Below are positions 23,268 to 32,743 of a DNA stretch of 48,787 nt, in pieces. Numbering within the stretch: position 1 is the stretch's first letter; every line of letters begins with the position of its first letter. A model generated the notes under the pieces. The model saw only the letters and a list, made by a program, of their open reading frames with translations, had not been told where the DNA came from and searched no databases. The translations under genes were made by a program, and so were the position numbers. Source of the stretch: Bacilli bacterium (lineage in GTDB: Bacteria; Bacillota_I; Bacilli_A; RF39; UBA660); contig JAFWMN010000002.1 of NCBI GenBank assembly GCA_017513865.1, positions 1 to 48,787 of the forward strand, in the 5' to 3' direction.

Positions 23268-24851
23268 TTATCTAGAAATGCCTCCTTGTGTTCTTGAGCT
23301 TTGTCTCATTTTTGAAGCTCTACTATCACTCATGAATTTATCATATTGTTCTTTTACTTCAGCATATTTTTCAAGAGCCTGCGAAACACTTGCTTCATTG
23401 ACAATTTGGGCATTTACCATTTGATTTTCTTCAGGAGTTAAATTGTCAAGGGTTTTTCCTGCTGGAATCATGCCAATTCTAATTAATGATTGCAAAGCTC
23501 TTTCGCCTTCAGACATGCTAGCTGTTTGGAAATAATATTCTTCATTAAGTTCAGGATCTCTTGTTCTACCATCTAAAGATTTTAATCTATTAACATGGTG
23601 TCTTACTCTAAATTGTTCACTTTCTAATTCTCTCTTATATGGATTAGTAGCTGTTGGCTTTGGTGTTTGCACTTCTACTGGTTTTTCTGGTTCAGTGTAT
23701 CCTTCAGACAGCCTTTGTTCTTCTTCTCGTCTTCTATCTGCCATAATTTTATCTGAAGTTAAATCTTTGCTTTCCATAATGGCAATTCTTATTTCTTCTT
23801 CAGTCATATCTTTTGCCATTTCAGCAAGCTCATTTTCAAGCCTAATTATCTCTTCTTTATTATTCGGATCCGTTTTCCTTAAATATTCAAGTTGAGCATT
23901 TATTTTTGCATAATCATCGGCAGTTCTACCTTTGATTTCTTTTTTTCTGTGGCTCATAACGGCTTGTTCTACTCTTTTATAATCTGAATTTTCAAATTCT
24001 TCTTGAGCTTTTCTTAATGCTTCTTTTTCTTTAGTTAATAATTGAACTGCCTTTTGATATGTTTCACCAAATTCATGCATGTTACTTTTTAACTCTTCTA
24101 TTAAGGTTTCTAATTGTTGAATTTTTTTCTCATGATCATCATATTTTAATATTGCTTCTTTTCCGGTATTAATATACTCTCCATTAATAAAACCGCTTAC
24201 TCTTCCAGTAAAGCCTTTTGCTTGTGGTTTTACTCTAGAAATTTTCTTGTTACTTTCATATTCTTGGATAATTTTCAATTCATGACTATAACTAGTTACA
24301 GTTTCTTTCATTCCCATTTCTTTATCAGTGAGCAGTCTATAGCATTTGGCATGCATCATTTGTTCTAAACTTTTAAACACTTGCTCATAAGTTAAAGTTG
24401 CCCCGCTTATTTTTTTGCCATCTACCATATGATATGTTGGGACATATCCTTTAAGTGTTGCTCCTGAAAGCGTTAATCTATCAACAACACTTTTTTTATT
24501 GACACTATCAAATATTTTCCTTTGTTCTTCTATTTCTTTATCATATTTTCTTCTGACAACATCCATTTCTTTGCCAAACGTGTCAAATAAAGAATTGGCA
24601 CTAGAGTTTTGTTGGTATGCTCTTCTTATGTTTTCAACCATAGTATATATTCTACTATATTTATCAATTTCACTTTTGCTGGGTCTACCGTAATATTCTA
24701 ATCTATAAAATACCTTTTTTATTGTCTCTAATTTTATTTTTAGTTCTTTTCTTCTTTTGTTGTCTTTCGTTTCATCAATTCTTTGTTCATCTCTTTCAAA
24801 AGCTTTCCTTAATGACTCAAACAGTAAATTTATTTTACGTTCATTATCCAT
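23268..24851 (-). CDS. Large coiled-coil protein of unknown function
   Basis: About 527 residues, no family recognised. It is a soluble, charged protein with long coiled-coil stretches (about 1-130, 240-300 and 320-390) and a small Gly/Tyr-rich region between (SGATLKGYVPTYHMVDGKK and GFTGRVSGFINGEYINTGKE). A Pro/Thr linker near 405 leads to a helical end (EGERALQSLIRIGMIPAGKT). No signal peptide or membrane segment. The start is the ATG at 24851 behind GGAAGGTG. Its promoter contains a palindrome between -35 and -10, so it is likely under a dedicated repressor. It is followed by the 95-residue gene. Confidence 0.78.
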   Translation of the reverse strand: MDNERKINLLFESLRKAFERDEQRIDETKDNKRRKELKIKLETIKKVFYRLEYYGRPSKSEIDKYSRIYTMVENIRRAYQQNSSANSLFDTFGKEMDVVRRKYDKEIEEQRKIFDSVNKKSVVDRLTLSGATLKGYVPTYHMVDGKKISGATLTYEQVFKSLEQMMHAKCYRLLTDKEMGMKETVTSYSHELKIIQEYESNKKISRVKPQAKGFTGRVSGFINGEYINTGKEAILKYDDHEKKIQQLETLIEELKSNMHEFGETYQKAVQLLTKEKEALRKAQEEFENSDYKRVEQAVMSHRKKEIKGRTADDYAKINAQLEYLRKTDPNNKEEIIRLENELAEMAKDMTEEEIRIAIMESKDLTSDKIMADRRREEEQRLSEGYTEPEKPVEVQTPKPTATNPYKRELESEQFRVRHHVNRLKSLDGRTRDPELNEEYYFQTASMSEGERALQSLIRIGMIPAGKTLDNLTPEENQMVNAQIVNEASVSQALEKYAEVKEQYDKFMSDSRASKMRQSSRTQGGISR

Positions 24852-24873
24852 CAAATACACCTTCCTTTATTTT

Positions 24874-24903
24874 ATTATACATACGCGCATGTATATATAT
24901 CAA
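24874..24903 (-). promoter_or_regulatory. Promoter with palindromic operator inside the spacer
   Basis: On the minus strand, -35 TTGATA (24898-24903), an 18-bp spacer and -10 TATAAT (24874-24879). A palindrome with arms TATACAT and ATGTATA around a CGCG centre spans 24876-24895, covering the -10 and spacer. This is a classic repressor site layout; the regulator is unknown. Confidence 0.72.
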
Positions 24904-24952
24904 GATTTTTTGATAGATTTTACATTTTGTTTTACAATAATTTTGTCACATT

Positions 24953-24994
24953 TTAGCACTCCTCCTTGACAAGTGCTAATGAAGGTGGTATAGT
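24953..24994 (+). promoter_or_regulatory. CIRCE operator overlapping the clpB promoter
   Basis: TTAGCACTC (24953-24961), nine bases, then AAGTGCTAA (24971-24979) match the CIRCE consensus with one mismatch. The -35 TTGACA (24966-24971) lies within it, and the -10 TATAGT (24989-24994) is 17 bp downstream. HrcA binding would block the promoter until heat shock. Confidence 0.93.
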
Positions 24995-25017
24995 TATGTA
25001 GAAAAGGAGGTATATTT

Positions 25018-27141
25018 ATGAATCCTGAAAAAGAATATCAAGAAGGACTTCAAAATCCTTTAGAAAAATATGGTAGAGATATTACTAAAAACGTTAAAGA
25101 TGGAAAGGTAGATCCGGTTATTGGCCGTGATGAAGAAATACGTTCTATTAGTAGAATTTTGTCTAGAAAAACTAAAAATAACCCAGTTTTAATTGGAGAA
25201 CCTGGAGTTGGTAAAACAGCTATTGTTGAAGGGCTTGCCCAAAGAATTGTTAAGGGTGATGTTCCTAACAGTTTAAAAGATAAAACTATTTGGGAACTTG
25301 ATATGGGAGCTTTAATAGCTGGTGCTAAATTTAGAGGTGAATTTGAAGATAGATTAAAAGCTGTTTTAAAAGAAATTAAGGAATCTGAAGGCGAAATAAT
25401 CATGTTTATTGATGAGATTCACATGATTGTTGGAGCTGGAGCAGTTGAAGGGGCTATGGATGCTGGTAATATGCTTAAGCCAATGCTTGCCCGTGGCGAA
25501 ATTCACTGTATAGGCGCTACTACTTTAAATGAATACCGAAAATATATTGAAAAAGATGGGGCTTTGGAAAGGCGTTTCCAAAAAGTATTAGTTTCAGAGC
25601 CTAATGTTATTGATACAATTACAATCCTTCGTGGTTTAAAATCACGTTTTGAAGTTTATCATGGGGTAACTATTAAAGACAAAGCCTTAGTTGCCGCAGC
25701 TACTTTATCTGACAGATATATTACGGATAGATTTTTACCAGATAAAGCTATTGATTTAGTTGATGAAGCTTGTGCAACTATTAAAGTTCAGTTAGAATCA
25801 GTTCCGACTTCTATTGATAATTTAACTAGAAAGATTATGCAGTTAGAGGTTGAAAAACAAGCTCTAAAGAAAGAAAAAGATGATTTTTCTAGTAATAGAA
25901 TTAAAGAAATCGACGAAAAGTTGGGTGAACTTAAAACTAAAGAAAATGAACTACGTACTTCTTGGGAAAATGAAAAGAAAGTTAATTTAGAAATAAATAA
26001 GAAAAAAGAAGAACTTGAAAAAGCTAATACCGAGCTTGAATATGCCGAATCTAAGTATGACTATGAAACTATTGCACGACTTAAACATGGAACTATTCCT
26101 AGTTTAGAAAAAGAGCTTAGTGAACTAAAAAAAGAAGATAAAAATGCAATATTAAGTGATGTCGTTGATGATGAATCTATTGCTTCTATTATTTCTAAGT
26201 GGACTAATATTCCGATTAGTAAATTAGTTGGTAGTGAAAGAGAAAAACTACTTAATTTGGAAGAAAACTTAGGCAAAAGAGTTAAGGGTCAGTCTGAGGC
26301 CTTACATTTAGTAAGTGAAGCTATTATTAGGGCTAGAGCGGGAATTAAAGACCCTAATAGACCTATTGGTTCATTTATATTTTTAGGTCCTACTGGGGTT
26401 GGTAAAACAGAAGTTGCTAAATCTCTTGCCTACGAACTATTTGATGATGAAAGACATATGATTAGAATTGACATGAGTGAATATATGGAAAGTCATTCAG
26501 TAGCAAGATTAATTGGATCTCCTCCAGGATATGTCGGTTATGATGATGGTGGCCAATTAACTGAAGCTGTTCATAGAAATCCATATAGTATTGTCTTATT
26601 TGATGAAATTGAAAAAGCTCATAAAGATGTCTTTAATATACTTCTTCAAATACTTGATGATGGTAGAATTACTGATTCTCAAGGAAGAACAGTCGATTTT
26701 AAAAATACAATTATTATAATGACTTCTAATTTGGGTAGTGATTATATATTAGATGATGATAGTGATAGTCATGAAAAAGTTATGAGTGAACTTAGAAGTA
26801 CTTTTAAACCTGAATTTATAAATCGTATTGATGAAATAATTATATTTAATAGTTTATCTAAAGATGTCATCTATGAAATATTAGATAAAATAGTGGATGA
26901 AATTAATGATAGACTTAGTGACAAGAAAATTAAAATTGTTCTTACTGATAAAGCTAAAAAATATATTATTAATGAATCTTATGATGAGAAATATGGCGCT
27001 AGACCTATTAAGAGATTCGTAAGTAGAAATATTGAAACAGCTATAGCTAAAGCTATTATTAGTGAAGAAGTTAAGTTTAATTCTACTTTACTTGTCGATG
27101 TTTTAGGTGATAAATTTAGTGTTAAAATGGTGACATTATAA
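25018..27141 (+). CDS. clpB: ClpB-type disaggregase lacking the N-terminal domain
   Basis: Hsp100 AAA+ chaperone that, with DnaK, extracts proteins from aggregates. It has a first ATPase domain with GEPGVGKT (60-67) and Walker [11 protein letters not shown] long coiled-coil middle domain of ClpB type (about 280-390) follows, then a second ATPase domain with GPTGVGKT and [17 protein letters not shown], and a C-terminal D2 small domain. At 707 residues it lacks the roughly 150-residue N-domain of full ClpB (about 860), like the short form made by internal initiation in E. coli. The ATG at 25018 follows AAAGGAGG, so this is the true start. The CIRCE promoter fits heat-shock control. Confidence 0.95.
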   Translation: MNPEKEYQEGLQNPLEKYGRDITKNVKDGKVDPVIGRDEEIRSISRILSRKTKNNPVLIGEPGVGKTAIVEGLAQRIVKGDVPNSLKDKTIWELDMGALIAGAKFRGEFEDRLKAVLKEIKESEGEIIMFIDEIHMIVGAGAVEGAMDAGNMLKPMLARGEIHCIGATTLNEYRKYIEKDGALERRFQKVLVSEPNVIDTITILRGLKSRFEVYHGVTIKDKALVAAATLSDRYITDRFLPDKAIDLVDEACATIKVQLESVPTSIDNLTRKIMQLEVEKQALKKEKDDFSSNRIKEIDEKLGELKTKENELRTSWENEKKVNLEINKKKEELEKANTELEYAESKYDYETIARLKHGTIPSLEKELSELKKEDKNAILSDVVDDESIASIISKWTNIPISKLVGSEREKLLNLEENLGKRVKGQSEALHLVSEAIIRARAGIKDPNRPIGSFIFLGPTGVGKTEVAKSLAYELFDDERHMIRIDMSEYMESHSVARLIGSPPGYVGYDDGGQLTEAVHRNPYSIVLFDEIEKAHKDVFNILLQILDDGRITDSQGRTVDFKNTIIIMTSNLGSDYILDDDSDSHEKVMSELRSTFKPEFINRIDEIIIFNSLSKDVIYEILDKIVDEINDRLSDKKIKIVLTDKAKKYIINESYDEKYGARPIKRFVSRNIETAIAKAIISEEVKFNSTLLVDVLGDKFSVKMVTL

Positions 27142-27167
27142 AAAGAGGATATTAATTCCTCTTTTTT
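27140..27167. terminator. Bidirectional terminator between clpB and the LOG gene
   Basis: The arms AAAAGAGGA (27141-27149) and TCCTCTTTT (27158-27166) are flanked by T-runs on both strands. The LOG-family stop codon lies in the loop. Confidence 0.9.
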
Positions 27168-27679
27168 ATGTAATTTAATGTATCTTCAATACTCTCTGAA
27201 ACGTGATAACAATCTTTGTATTCTGAAAATTTTTCATTATATATTTTATCTAACTGTTTTAATGTTTCATCAAAATAATTATGACAGTTATATATAATTA
27301 TTGGTTTATCTATTTCTTCCCCTCTTTTTGTTTCAACAGCAGTAAATAATTCTTGCATAGTTCCTGTTCCTCCTGGAAGGAAGATTATGCATTCACTTTC
27401 TTCAATTAATTTACTTGTTCTTTCATTAATTGTATTAGTTATTATTTTTTTATTTAGGACTAATTCTTCTACATATTTTGCATAAACTTTAGGACATATG
27501 CCAGTTATATGTCTTTTGTTTTTTAAAGCTATATTATAAGCCATTTCCATAAGTCCTTGTTTATAGGCCCCAAAAACTAAATCATTTTCTTTTAGTAATT
27601 CTTCTAAATATTTTTCACAAACTTCTTTATATTTTTTATCTATGTCATTACTTGAAGAGCAGCCAACAAATATTTTCAT
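27152..27679 (-). CDS. LOG family nucleotide phosphoribohydrolase
   Basis: Rossmann-fold protein of 175 residues. It has the family signature FLPGGTGTMQELFTA (about 101-115) and the N-terminal KIFVGCSSS. LOG enzymes hydrolyse N-glycosidic bonds of nucleoside monophosphates (cytokinin activation in plants, nucleotide salvage in bacteria). It is the last of three co-oriented genes with 11- and 13-base gaps. The ATG follows AAGGAGA. Confidence 0.9.
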   Translation of the reverse strand: MKIFVGCSSSNDIDKKYKEVCEKYLEELLKENDLVFGAYKQGLMEMAYNIALKNKRHITGICPKVYAKYVEELVLNKKIITNTINERTSKLIEESECIIFLPGGTGTMQELFTAVETKRGEEIDKPIIIYNCHNYFDETLKQLDKIYNEKFSEYKDCYHVSESIEDTLNYIKKRN

Positions 27680-27690
27680 TTTATGTCTCC

Positions 27691-28149
27691 TTAATTTAGT
27701 TTTTCTTTTATCATATTTGTTTTTTCAACAAATATTTCATTATATTCGGGGTATCTTTTACGGCATATTTCTATTTCTTCTAATAAAGCTTTTAATCTTT
27801 CTTTTTTCTTTTGGCCTTTGATACTTTCTATTTTTTTATCAATTATTTTACTTAAAGCACTTTCTTTTAATCTTAAATAAGATATGTCATCCATAAACTC
27901 ATCATCAAGTTCAGCAATTTGTTTATATGTTTTGTTTAATTCTTCCATGTCAATTAAACATTCTAAAATTTCGTCTGATTCTTGGCTATTGGCAATTTCT
28001 AATTTTTTGTAAAATTTTTCTCTTAATTTTTCTGGTTCTTCTTCTATTTTTCCAAAAATAAATTCAAACATCTTTAAGAAAACAATAGCTAAGGCTAAAT
28101 CAACAACTAATATCAAACATAATATTTTAAAAAACATTATCATTTCCAT
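27691..28149 (-). CDS. Membrane-anchored coiled-coil protein, unknown
   Basis: One hundred and fifty-two residues. One N-terminal hydrophobic helix (MFFKILCLILVVDLALAIV, about 5-23) is followed by an acidic, fully helical cytoplasmic domain. No family recognised. It has a strong SD (AAAAGGAG) and lies between a tail-anchored protein and the LOG enzyme in one transcript. Confidence 0.78.
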   Translation of the reverse strand: MEMIMFFKILCLILVVDLALAIVFLKMFEFIFGKIEEEPEKLREKFYKKLEIANSQESDEILECLIDMEELNKTYKQIAELDDEFMDDISYLRLKESALSKIIDKKIESIKGQKKKERLKALLEEIEICRKRYPEYNEIFVEKTNMIKEKLN

Positions 28150-28162
28150 TTTTTTCTCCTTT

Positions 28163-29476
28163 TTATCTTATTAAGAATATTTTAAAAAATCCATATACAA
28201 ACATTCCAGTTATTAATCCACTTAAGAATGTAACTATACCAATATAAGCAAAGGCTCCTTCATCATTATTTGTTTTAGGTTTTGGCCATTCACCAAGTTT
28301 TTTTACATTTTCGTTTTTTAATTCAGGGTTTTTCTCTTTTTCAATACTATCAATTATTTCTATTATTTCTTTGCACATTTCTTGCCCCTCTACCGATAAT
28401 TGATAGAAATTTTGTTCATCTCTATAAGAATCTATTACTTCTTTTTCTTCAGTGGTTAACTCTTCTTCGTTTTGAAGTTTTAAATATATCACTTTTAATT
28501 GTTCTTCTTTAGCTAGGGCATTAACTTCTTCAGCCATTTTCTCGTGTTTGTTATCTCTTCCTTTTAATTCTACTTTCCCTTCACTGTCTATTTCTTTTTC
28601 TTTACCGAAAGATACTTTTAAAACTCCTTCTTCTCTAGTTACAAAGATTGGTTCCCAGCCGTTACCTAAATCTATAAGGAAAGCTCCGTTAATAGCTCCT
28701 AGATCTTGTGGTTTTATCCCTTTTATATCAGTAATATTATATTCTCTTTTTAAGAATTCTTTTATTTCTTCCATAGGAATTACTGGTTCTGTGGAACTTT
28801 CAATTTCACTCATTTCTTGATTTTCATTTTTAGTATATTTAAATTTACTAGCATTATCTAATACTCTTTCAATTTCACTATCAATTTCTTCTTCGGAATG
28901 CATTTTATCAAATTCGATGCTCCTTAGAATAACTTCATAGATGTTGGTATCTAAACTTGTATAACTTAAAGTATGCGGAATGCCATTTTTCATGTATGTT
29001 ATTACGGATTTTGAATTTCCCACTTCGTATTCACTAATACCATGTTTTTCAAATATGTCCTTAATATTTACATCGATGTTTTTTTCAATCATTTGTTTTT
29101 TTAATTCTATTTCTTCGTTTTGTTTTTCAAATTTATCATATAAATATTTTAAGGTTTCTTCATATTCTTTAGTATTTTCAAAGTTAATCTTGGACATTAA
29201 TTTTTGAGCTTCAGCAAAATTTATACCATTCATAGCTTTATCAATGTCCTTTTTTATATCATCAAGGCTTTTGTATTCATTGTTTTTTATTTTCTTTTCA
29301 ATTTTTCCTTTTAATATATCAAGTAGGCCCGCAATAGCTACTTTCGCGTCTTTACTTTTCTCTTTTGGGTCTATTATTTTGGGTTTTCCATTAACATACT
29401 CGCAAAGAGTTAAAACATTATTTTTTAAATAAAATATATAGGTTTTATCATCAATATGGATAATATGTTTGTTCAT
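28163..29476 (-). CDS. Tail-anchored cytoplasmic protein of unknown function
   Basis: About 437 residues, no family recognised. Most of the protein is soluble and charged, with coiled-coil potential at about 60-140 and 310-390. Two similar short beta/alpha units are suggested (YIFYLKNNVLTLCEY near the start and VFVT/LKVSFGKEKE in the middle). One transmembrane helix lies at the very end (IGIVTFLSGLITGMFVYGFF) followed by a short basic tail, so it would be anchored with its bulk inside. The start is the ATG at 29476 behind AGAGGTG. First gene of a three-gene transcript ending with the LOG enzyme. Confidence 0.8.
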   Translation of the reverse strand: MNKHIIHIDDKTYIFYLKNNVLTLCEYVNGKPKIIDPKEKSKDAKVAIAGLLDILKGKIEKKIKNNEYKSLDDIKKDIDKAMNGINFAEAQKLMSKINFENTKEYEETLKYLYDKFEKQNEEIELKKQMIEKNIDVNIKDIFEKHGISEYEVGNSKSVITYMKNGIPHTLSYTSLDTNIYEVILRSIEFDKMHSEEEIDSEIERVLDNASKFKYTKNENQEMSEIESSTEPVIPMEEIKEFLKREYNITDIKGIKPQDLGAINGAFLIDLGNGWEPIFVTREEGVLKVSFGKEKEIDSEGKVELKGRDNKHEKMAEEVNALAKEEQLKVIYLKLQNEEELTTEEKEVIDSYRDEQNFYQLSVEGQEMCKEIIEIIDSIEKEKNPELKNENVKKLGEWPKPKTNNDEGAFAYIGIVTFLSGLITGMFVYGFFKIFLIR

Positions 29477-29583
29477 ATGTTTCACCTCTATTTTAATAAT
29501 ACCATAATAAGGTTTAAAATAATAGAATATTATTTCTATTTATTGTTAAAATGTGTTAAGATAGACAAAACGGATGTGAAATT

Positions 29584-31395
29584 ATGTTAGATAAGATAAA
29601 TTCTATTGACGATTTAAAAAAACTTTCAACCAAAGAAAAAGAGAAATTAGCTATCGAAATACGGGAATATATATTAGATGTTGTATCTAAAAACGGTGGT
29701 CATTTAGCATCTAATTTAGGTGTTACTGAACTTACTATCGCTTTACTTTGTGAATATAATCTTCCTTACGATAAGATTATATGGGACGTTGGTCATCAGT
29801 CTTATGTTTATAAATTACTTACTGGAAGGAAATTGGAGTCTTTAAGAAAACTTGATGGAGTTGCTGGTTTTCCTAAATCTTCTGAATCACTTTTTGATTT
29901 TTTTAATACTGGTCACAGTAGTACTTCAATATCTGCTGCTTTAGGAATGGCTAGGGCTAGAGATTTAAAGGGTGAAGATAATCGAGTTATAGCTGTTATT
30001 GGTGATGGTGCTTTAACTGGCGGCATGGCTTTAGAAGCTTTAAATGATGCGGGGTATAGTGATACTAGTATAACGGTTATTTTAAATGACAATGAAATGA
30101 GTATTTCTAAAAATATGGGTGGGCTTAACATGTTTTTAAGTAGGCTTCGTACTCGTAAACTTTACACTACTTCCGATTCTAAAATTAAAGAATTTGTTCT
30201 TAAAATCCCTTTTATCGGATCTTATATTGTAAAAATTGTTCAACGAATTAAACGTAGTATTAAACAGTTATTTATTTCTAAAATGTTTTTTGAAGATATA
30301 GGATTCACTTATTTGGGGCCGGTCGATGGTCATAATATCGAAAGATTACAGAACATTTTGAAGTATAGTAAAGAAGTGTCAGGTCCCGTTTTAGTCCATG
30401 TTCTTACTAAAAAAGGAATGGGCTATAAAATAGCTTTAGATAATCCAGATAAATTTCATGGGGTTTCATCTTTTAATATTGAAACGGGAAAACCATTAAT
30501 AAAAAAAGAAAAAGATTATTCTAAAGTTTTTGGTGACAAGTTAGTGAAATTAGCTTCAAAAAATGATAAGATTGTGGCCATTACGGCAGCGATGAAAGAT
30601 GGGACTGGTTTAACTAAATTTAGTGAAAAATTTAAGGATCGTTTCTTTGATGTAGGTATTGCGGAGCAGCACGCATTAACGATGGCTGCTGGTATGGCTA
30701 AAGAAGGAATGATTCCTGTGGTTCCAATTTATTCTTCCTTTTATCAAAGAGCTTACGACCAAGTTATTCATGATATTGCGATGCAGAAATTACATGTAGT
30801 GATGTGTGTTGATAGAGCTGGCGTAGTTGGACCTGATGGCGAGACGCATCACGGAGTTTTTGATATGGCTTTCTTTAGAATTATTCCGGGTTTAACTATT
30901 ATGGCCCCTAAAGATTTTAAGGAACTTGAAGACATGCTGGAATATGCGATTAATTTTAATGGTCCAATTATAATCAGATATCCAAGAGGTAGTCAAAATG
31001 ATGTTTTTAAAAAGCATAATGTTATTAAATATGGGAGAGCGGAAGTTATTAAAAGCGGTAAAGATATTAGTATAATTGCTATAGGAAATAGAGTATCTAA
31101 AGCTTTTGAATTGTCTTTAGAATATAGTAATAAGGGTCTTGATGCTGAAGTTATTAATGTTAGATTTTTAAAACCTTTAGATAAGAATTTAATTTTAAAA
31201 TCTATTTTGAAAACAAAAAATGTTATTACAATTGAAGACGGAACTACGATTGGTGGTTTAGGGACAGCCGTTGAAGAAATAATAGTAGAAAATAATTTGA
31301 ATGTTAAATTTAAAAAATATGCTTGGCCTGATGAATTCATTAAACACGGAAAAATTAGTGAGCTTGAAGAAAGATATAATATCTTACCAAAATAA
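29584..31395 (+). CDS. dxs: 1-deoxy-D-xylulose-5-phosphate synthase
   Basis: Thiamine diphosphate enzyme that makes DXP from pyruvate and glyceraldehyde-3-phosphate, the first step of the MEP isoprenoid pathway and a source for thiamine and pyridoxal synthesis. The 603 residues include GHLASNLGVTELTIAL, the ThDP motif GDGALTGGMALEALND (about 139-154), the active-site DVGIAEQHALTMAAGMA and the DRAGVVGPDGETHHG segment. The C-terminal transketolase domain is intact. The SD (GGATGTGA) is weak. It is flanked by a convergent terminator. Its presence shows the organism uses the MEP route. Confidence 0.98.
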   Translation: MLDKINSIDDLKKLSTKEKEKLAIEIREYILDVVSKNGGHLASNLGVTELTIALLCEYNLPYDKIIWDVGHQSYVYKLLTGRKLESLRKLDGVAGFPKSSESLFDFFNTGHSSTSISAALGMARARDLKGEDNRVIAVIGDGALTGGMALEALNDAGYSDTSITVILNDNEMSISKNMGGLNMFLSRLRTRKLYTTSDSKIKEFVLKIPFIGSYIVKIVQRIKRSIKQLFISKMFFEDIGFTYLGPVDGHNIERLQNILKYSKEVSGPVLVHVLTKKGMGYKIALDNPDKFHGVSSFNIETGKPLIKKEKDYSKVFGDKLVKLASKNDKIVAITAAMKDGTGLTKFSEKFKDRFFDVGIAEQHALTMAAGMAKEGMIPVVPIYSSFYQRAYDQVIHDIAMQKLHVVMCVDRAGVVGPDGETHHGVFDMAFFRIIPGLTIMAPKDFKELEDMLEYAINFNGPIIIRYPRGSQNDVFKKHNVIKYGRAEVIKSGKDISIIAIGNRVSKAFELSLEYSNKGLDAEVINVRFLKPLDKNLILKSILKTKNVITIEDGTTIGGLGTAVEEIIVENNLNVKFKKYAWPDEFIKHGKISELEERYNILPK

Positions 31396-31417
31396 AAAAG
31401 AGTTTTTACTCTTTTTT
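31393..31417. terminator. Bidirectional terminator between dxs and the phosphatase
   Basis: The arms AAAAAAGAGT (31394-31403) and ACTCTTTTTT (31408-31417) flank a 4-base loop. It serves both convergent genes. Confidence 0.9.
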
Positions 31418-32020
31418 GTTTTCTATTTTTATTAGTTCATCGTTTTCAAATTCTAACTCAAATACTTCTGGGGCATTCCAAACAAAATTTTTGTCTATTA
31501 TTATTTCATCATTATAAGTAATATTTCCGTCTGTTATTTTTCCTAGCTTCATAAATAAAAAAGTGATGACTGTCGCGTGTGATACTATTGCTATTTTCTT
31601 GCCTTTATATTCTTCTAATACGCTCATTAAGGCTTTATATATTCTGTCTGCTGTTTCTTTTCTTGATTCGCCATTAGGCATTTTAAAATTTTCATTTTTC
31701 ATTTGCTCATCTTCAAAATCTTTTGGCTTTTCATCCCAACTATTTATACCAAATTTTCGTTCACCAAAATCTTCAATTATTTTAATATTTAAGTTGTTTT
31801 TTTCAGCAATATATTTAGCTGTTCCGATGGTTCTTACGTAGTTGCTTGAAAACACTTCATCAATTTCATTTAATTTTTCACTTAGTATTTTTGCTTTTTC
31901 TTCTCCTTCAACTGATAATGGATTTTTCTCGTTTGTTATTTGAAGGCTATCACTATTTTGAATATCAATTTTATTTTTTAAAGGGATTGAATGTCTAATC
32001 AAAAATATTTTAGTCTTCAT
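31406..32020 (-). CDS. Histidine phosphatase superfamily protein
   Basis: Phosphoglycerate-mutase-like phosphatase of 204 residues. The catalytic N-terminal motif is LIRHSIP (usually LxRHG), and the second His is in IAIVSHATVITFL. Arg and Glu residues of the pocket (SNYVRTIGTA, MPNGESRKE) are present. The substrate is unknown. It overlaps the upstream acetyltransferase gene by 11 bases, so they are co-transcribed. The SD is AGGAGATA. Confidence 0.9.
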   Translation of the reverse strand: MKTKIFLIRHSIPLKNKIDIQNSDSLQITNEKNPLSVEGEEKAKILSEKLNEIDEVFSSNYVRTIGTAKYIAEKNNLNIKIIEDFGERKFGINSWDEKPKDFEDEQMKNENFKMPNGESRKETADRIYKALMSVLEEYKGKKIAIVSHATVITFLFMKLGKITDGNITYNDEIIIDKNFVWNAPEVFELEFENDELIKIENKKE

Positions 32021-32699
32021 ATAATATCTCCTTTGGTTTTATTATTTTTTCTTTATCTAGTTTTTTAAGCATTCTTTTTAAACTTGGTTCGTTTTTATAT
32101 TCTTCATAATACTCTTCTAATATTTCTTTGATAACGTCTTTGTCTATATTATTAAAAAAGTATTCTGCTTTCGGAGCTTTACTGACAATTCCAAACTCCA
32201 TTTTTGATAAGGCTTTTTTTGTTTTATCTAATGGAGGCTGGAGGTAATAAAAATCTAATACTTTAAAGCCATATTTTTTCCAGAAATAATGTTTTGACTT
32301 TTTTATCTTCTTTTCTTTTTCAACTTCACAGGCTAAAAAATTAATTCTGTCATAGCCATTATCTTTAGCTTGAGAGTTCAGAGTCTTTATAGTTTCGTTT
32401 AATAATTTTGAAGCTAGACCTTTCTTACTAAATCTTTTGTTAGTTGCAATATATTCAATAAAACCTGTATTGGTTTTTTTTAAGTAATCAAAAACAATCC
32501 CACTTACGGGGTATTCTTTATCATCTACATAAAGAATTATGAAATATGAGCCTTCTTTTTCTTTTATGTTCTTTTTAATTTGTCTGTATGCTTCGATTTG
32601 GTTTTTTTCAAAGCTATTTATTAAGGTTCTTCTATAAAATTTATGGAAAATTTTTACGGTTTCTTTATCATCATATTTTACTTCTATCTTACGAAACAT
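32010..32699 (-). CDS. GNAT family N-acetyltransferase
   Basis: Two hundred and twenty-nine residues. The acetyl-CoA binding segment FSKKGLASKLLNE (R/Q-x-x-G-x-A type, about 89-101) follows a strand YIATNKR. YYFWKKYGFKVLDFYYLQPP is a typical GNAT strand 5 region. A long C-terminal helical extension is unusual. The substrate is unknown. It is translationally coupled to the downstream phosphatase. The SD is AGGTGAT. Confidence 0.85.
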   Translation of the reverse strand: MFRKIEVKYDDKETVKIFHKFYRRTLINSFEKNQIEAYRQIKKNIKEKEGSYFIILYVDDKEYPVSGIVFDYLKKTNTGFIEYIATNKRFSKKGLASKLLNETIKTLNSQAKDNGYDRINFLACEVEKEKKIKKSKHYFWKKYGFKVLDFYYLQPPLDKTKKALSKMEFGIVSKAPKAEYFFNNIDKDVIKEILEEYYEEYKNEPSLKRMLKKLDKEKIIKPKEILYED

Positions 32700-32743
32700 A
32701 CTATCACCTATTATATTATATCATTTTTAAAAAGATATAAAAA

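Noticed and set aside
24711..24969. Overlapping plus-strand frames before clpB
   Set aside because: They lie opposite the coiled-coil gene and over its promoter and the CIRCE site, with no RBS.
28163..29476. Sortase substrate with a KPKTN sorting motif near the C-terminus
   Set aside because: The protein has no signal peptide and the residues lie next to a tail anchor, so export and sorting are not supported.
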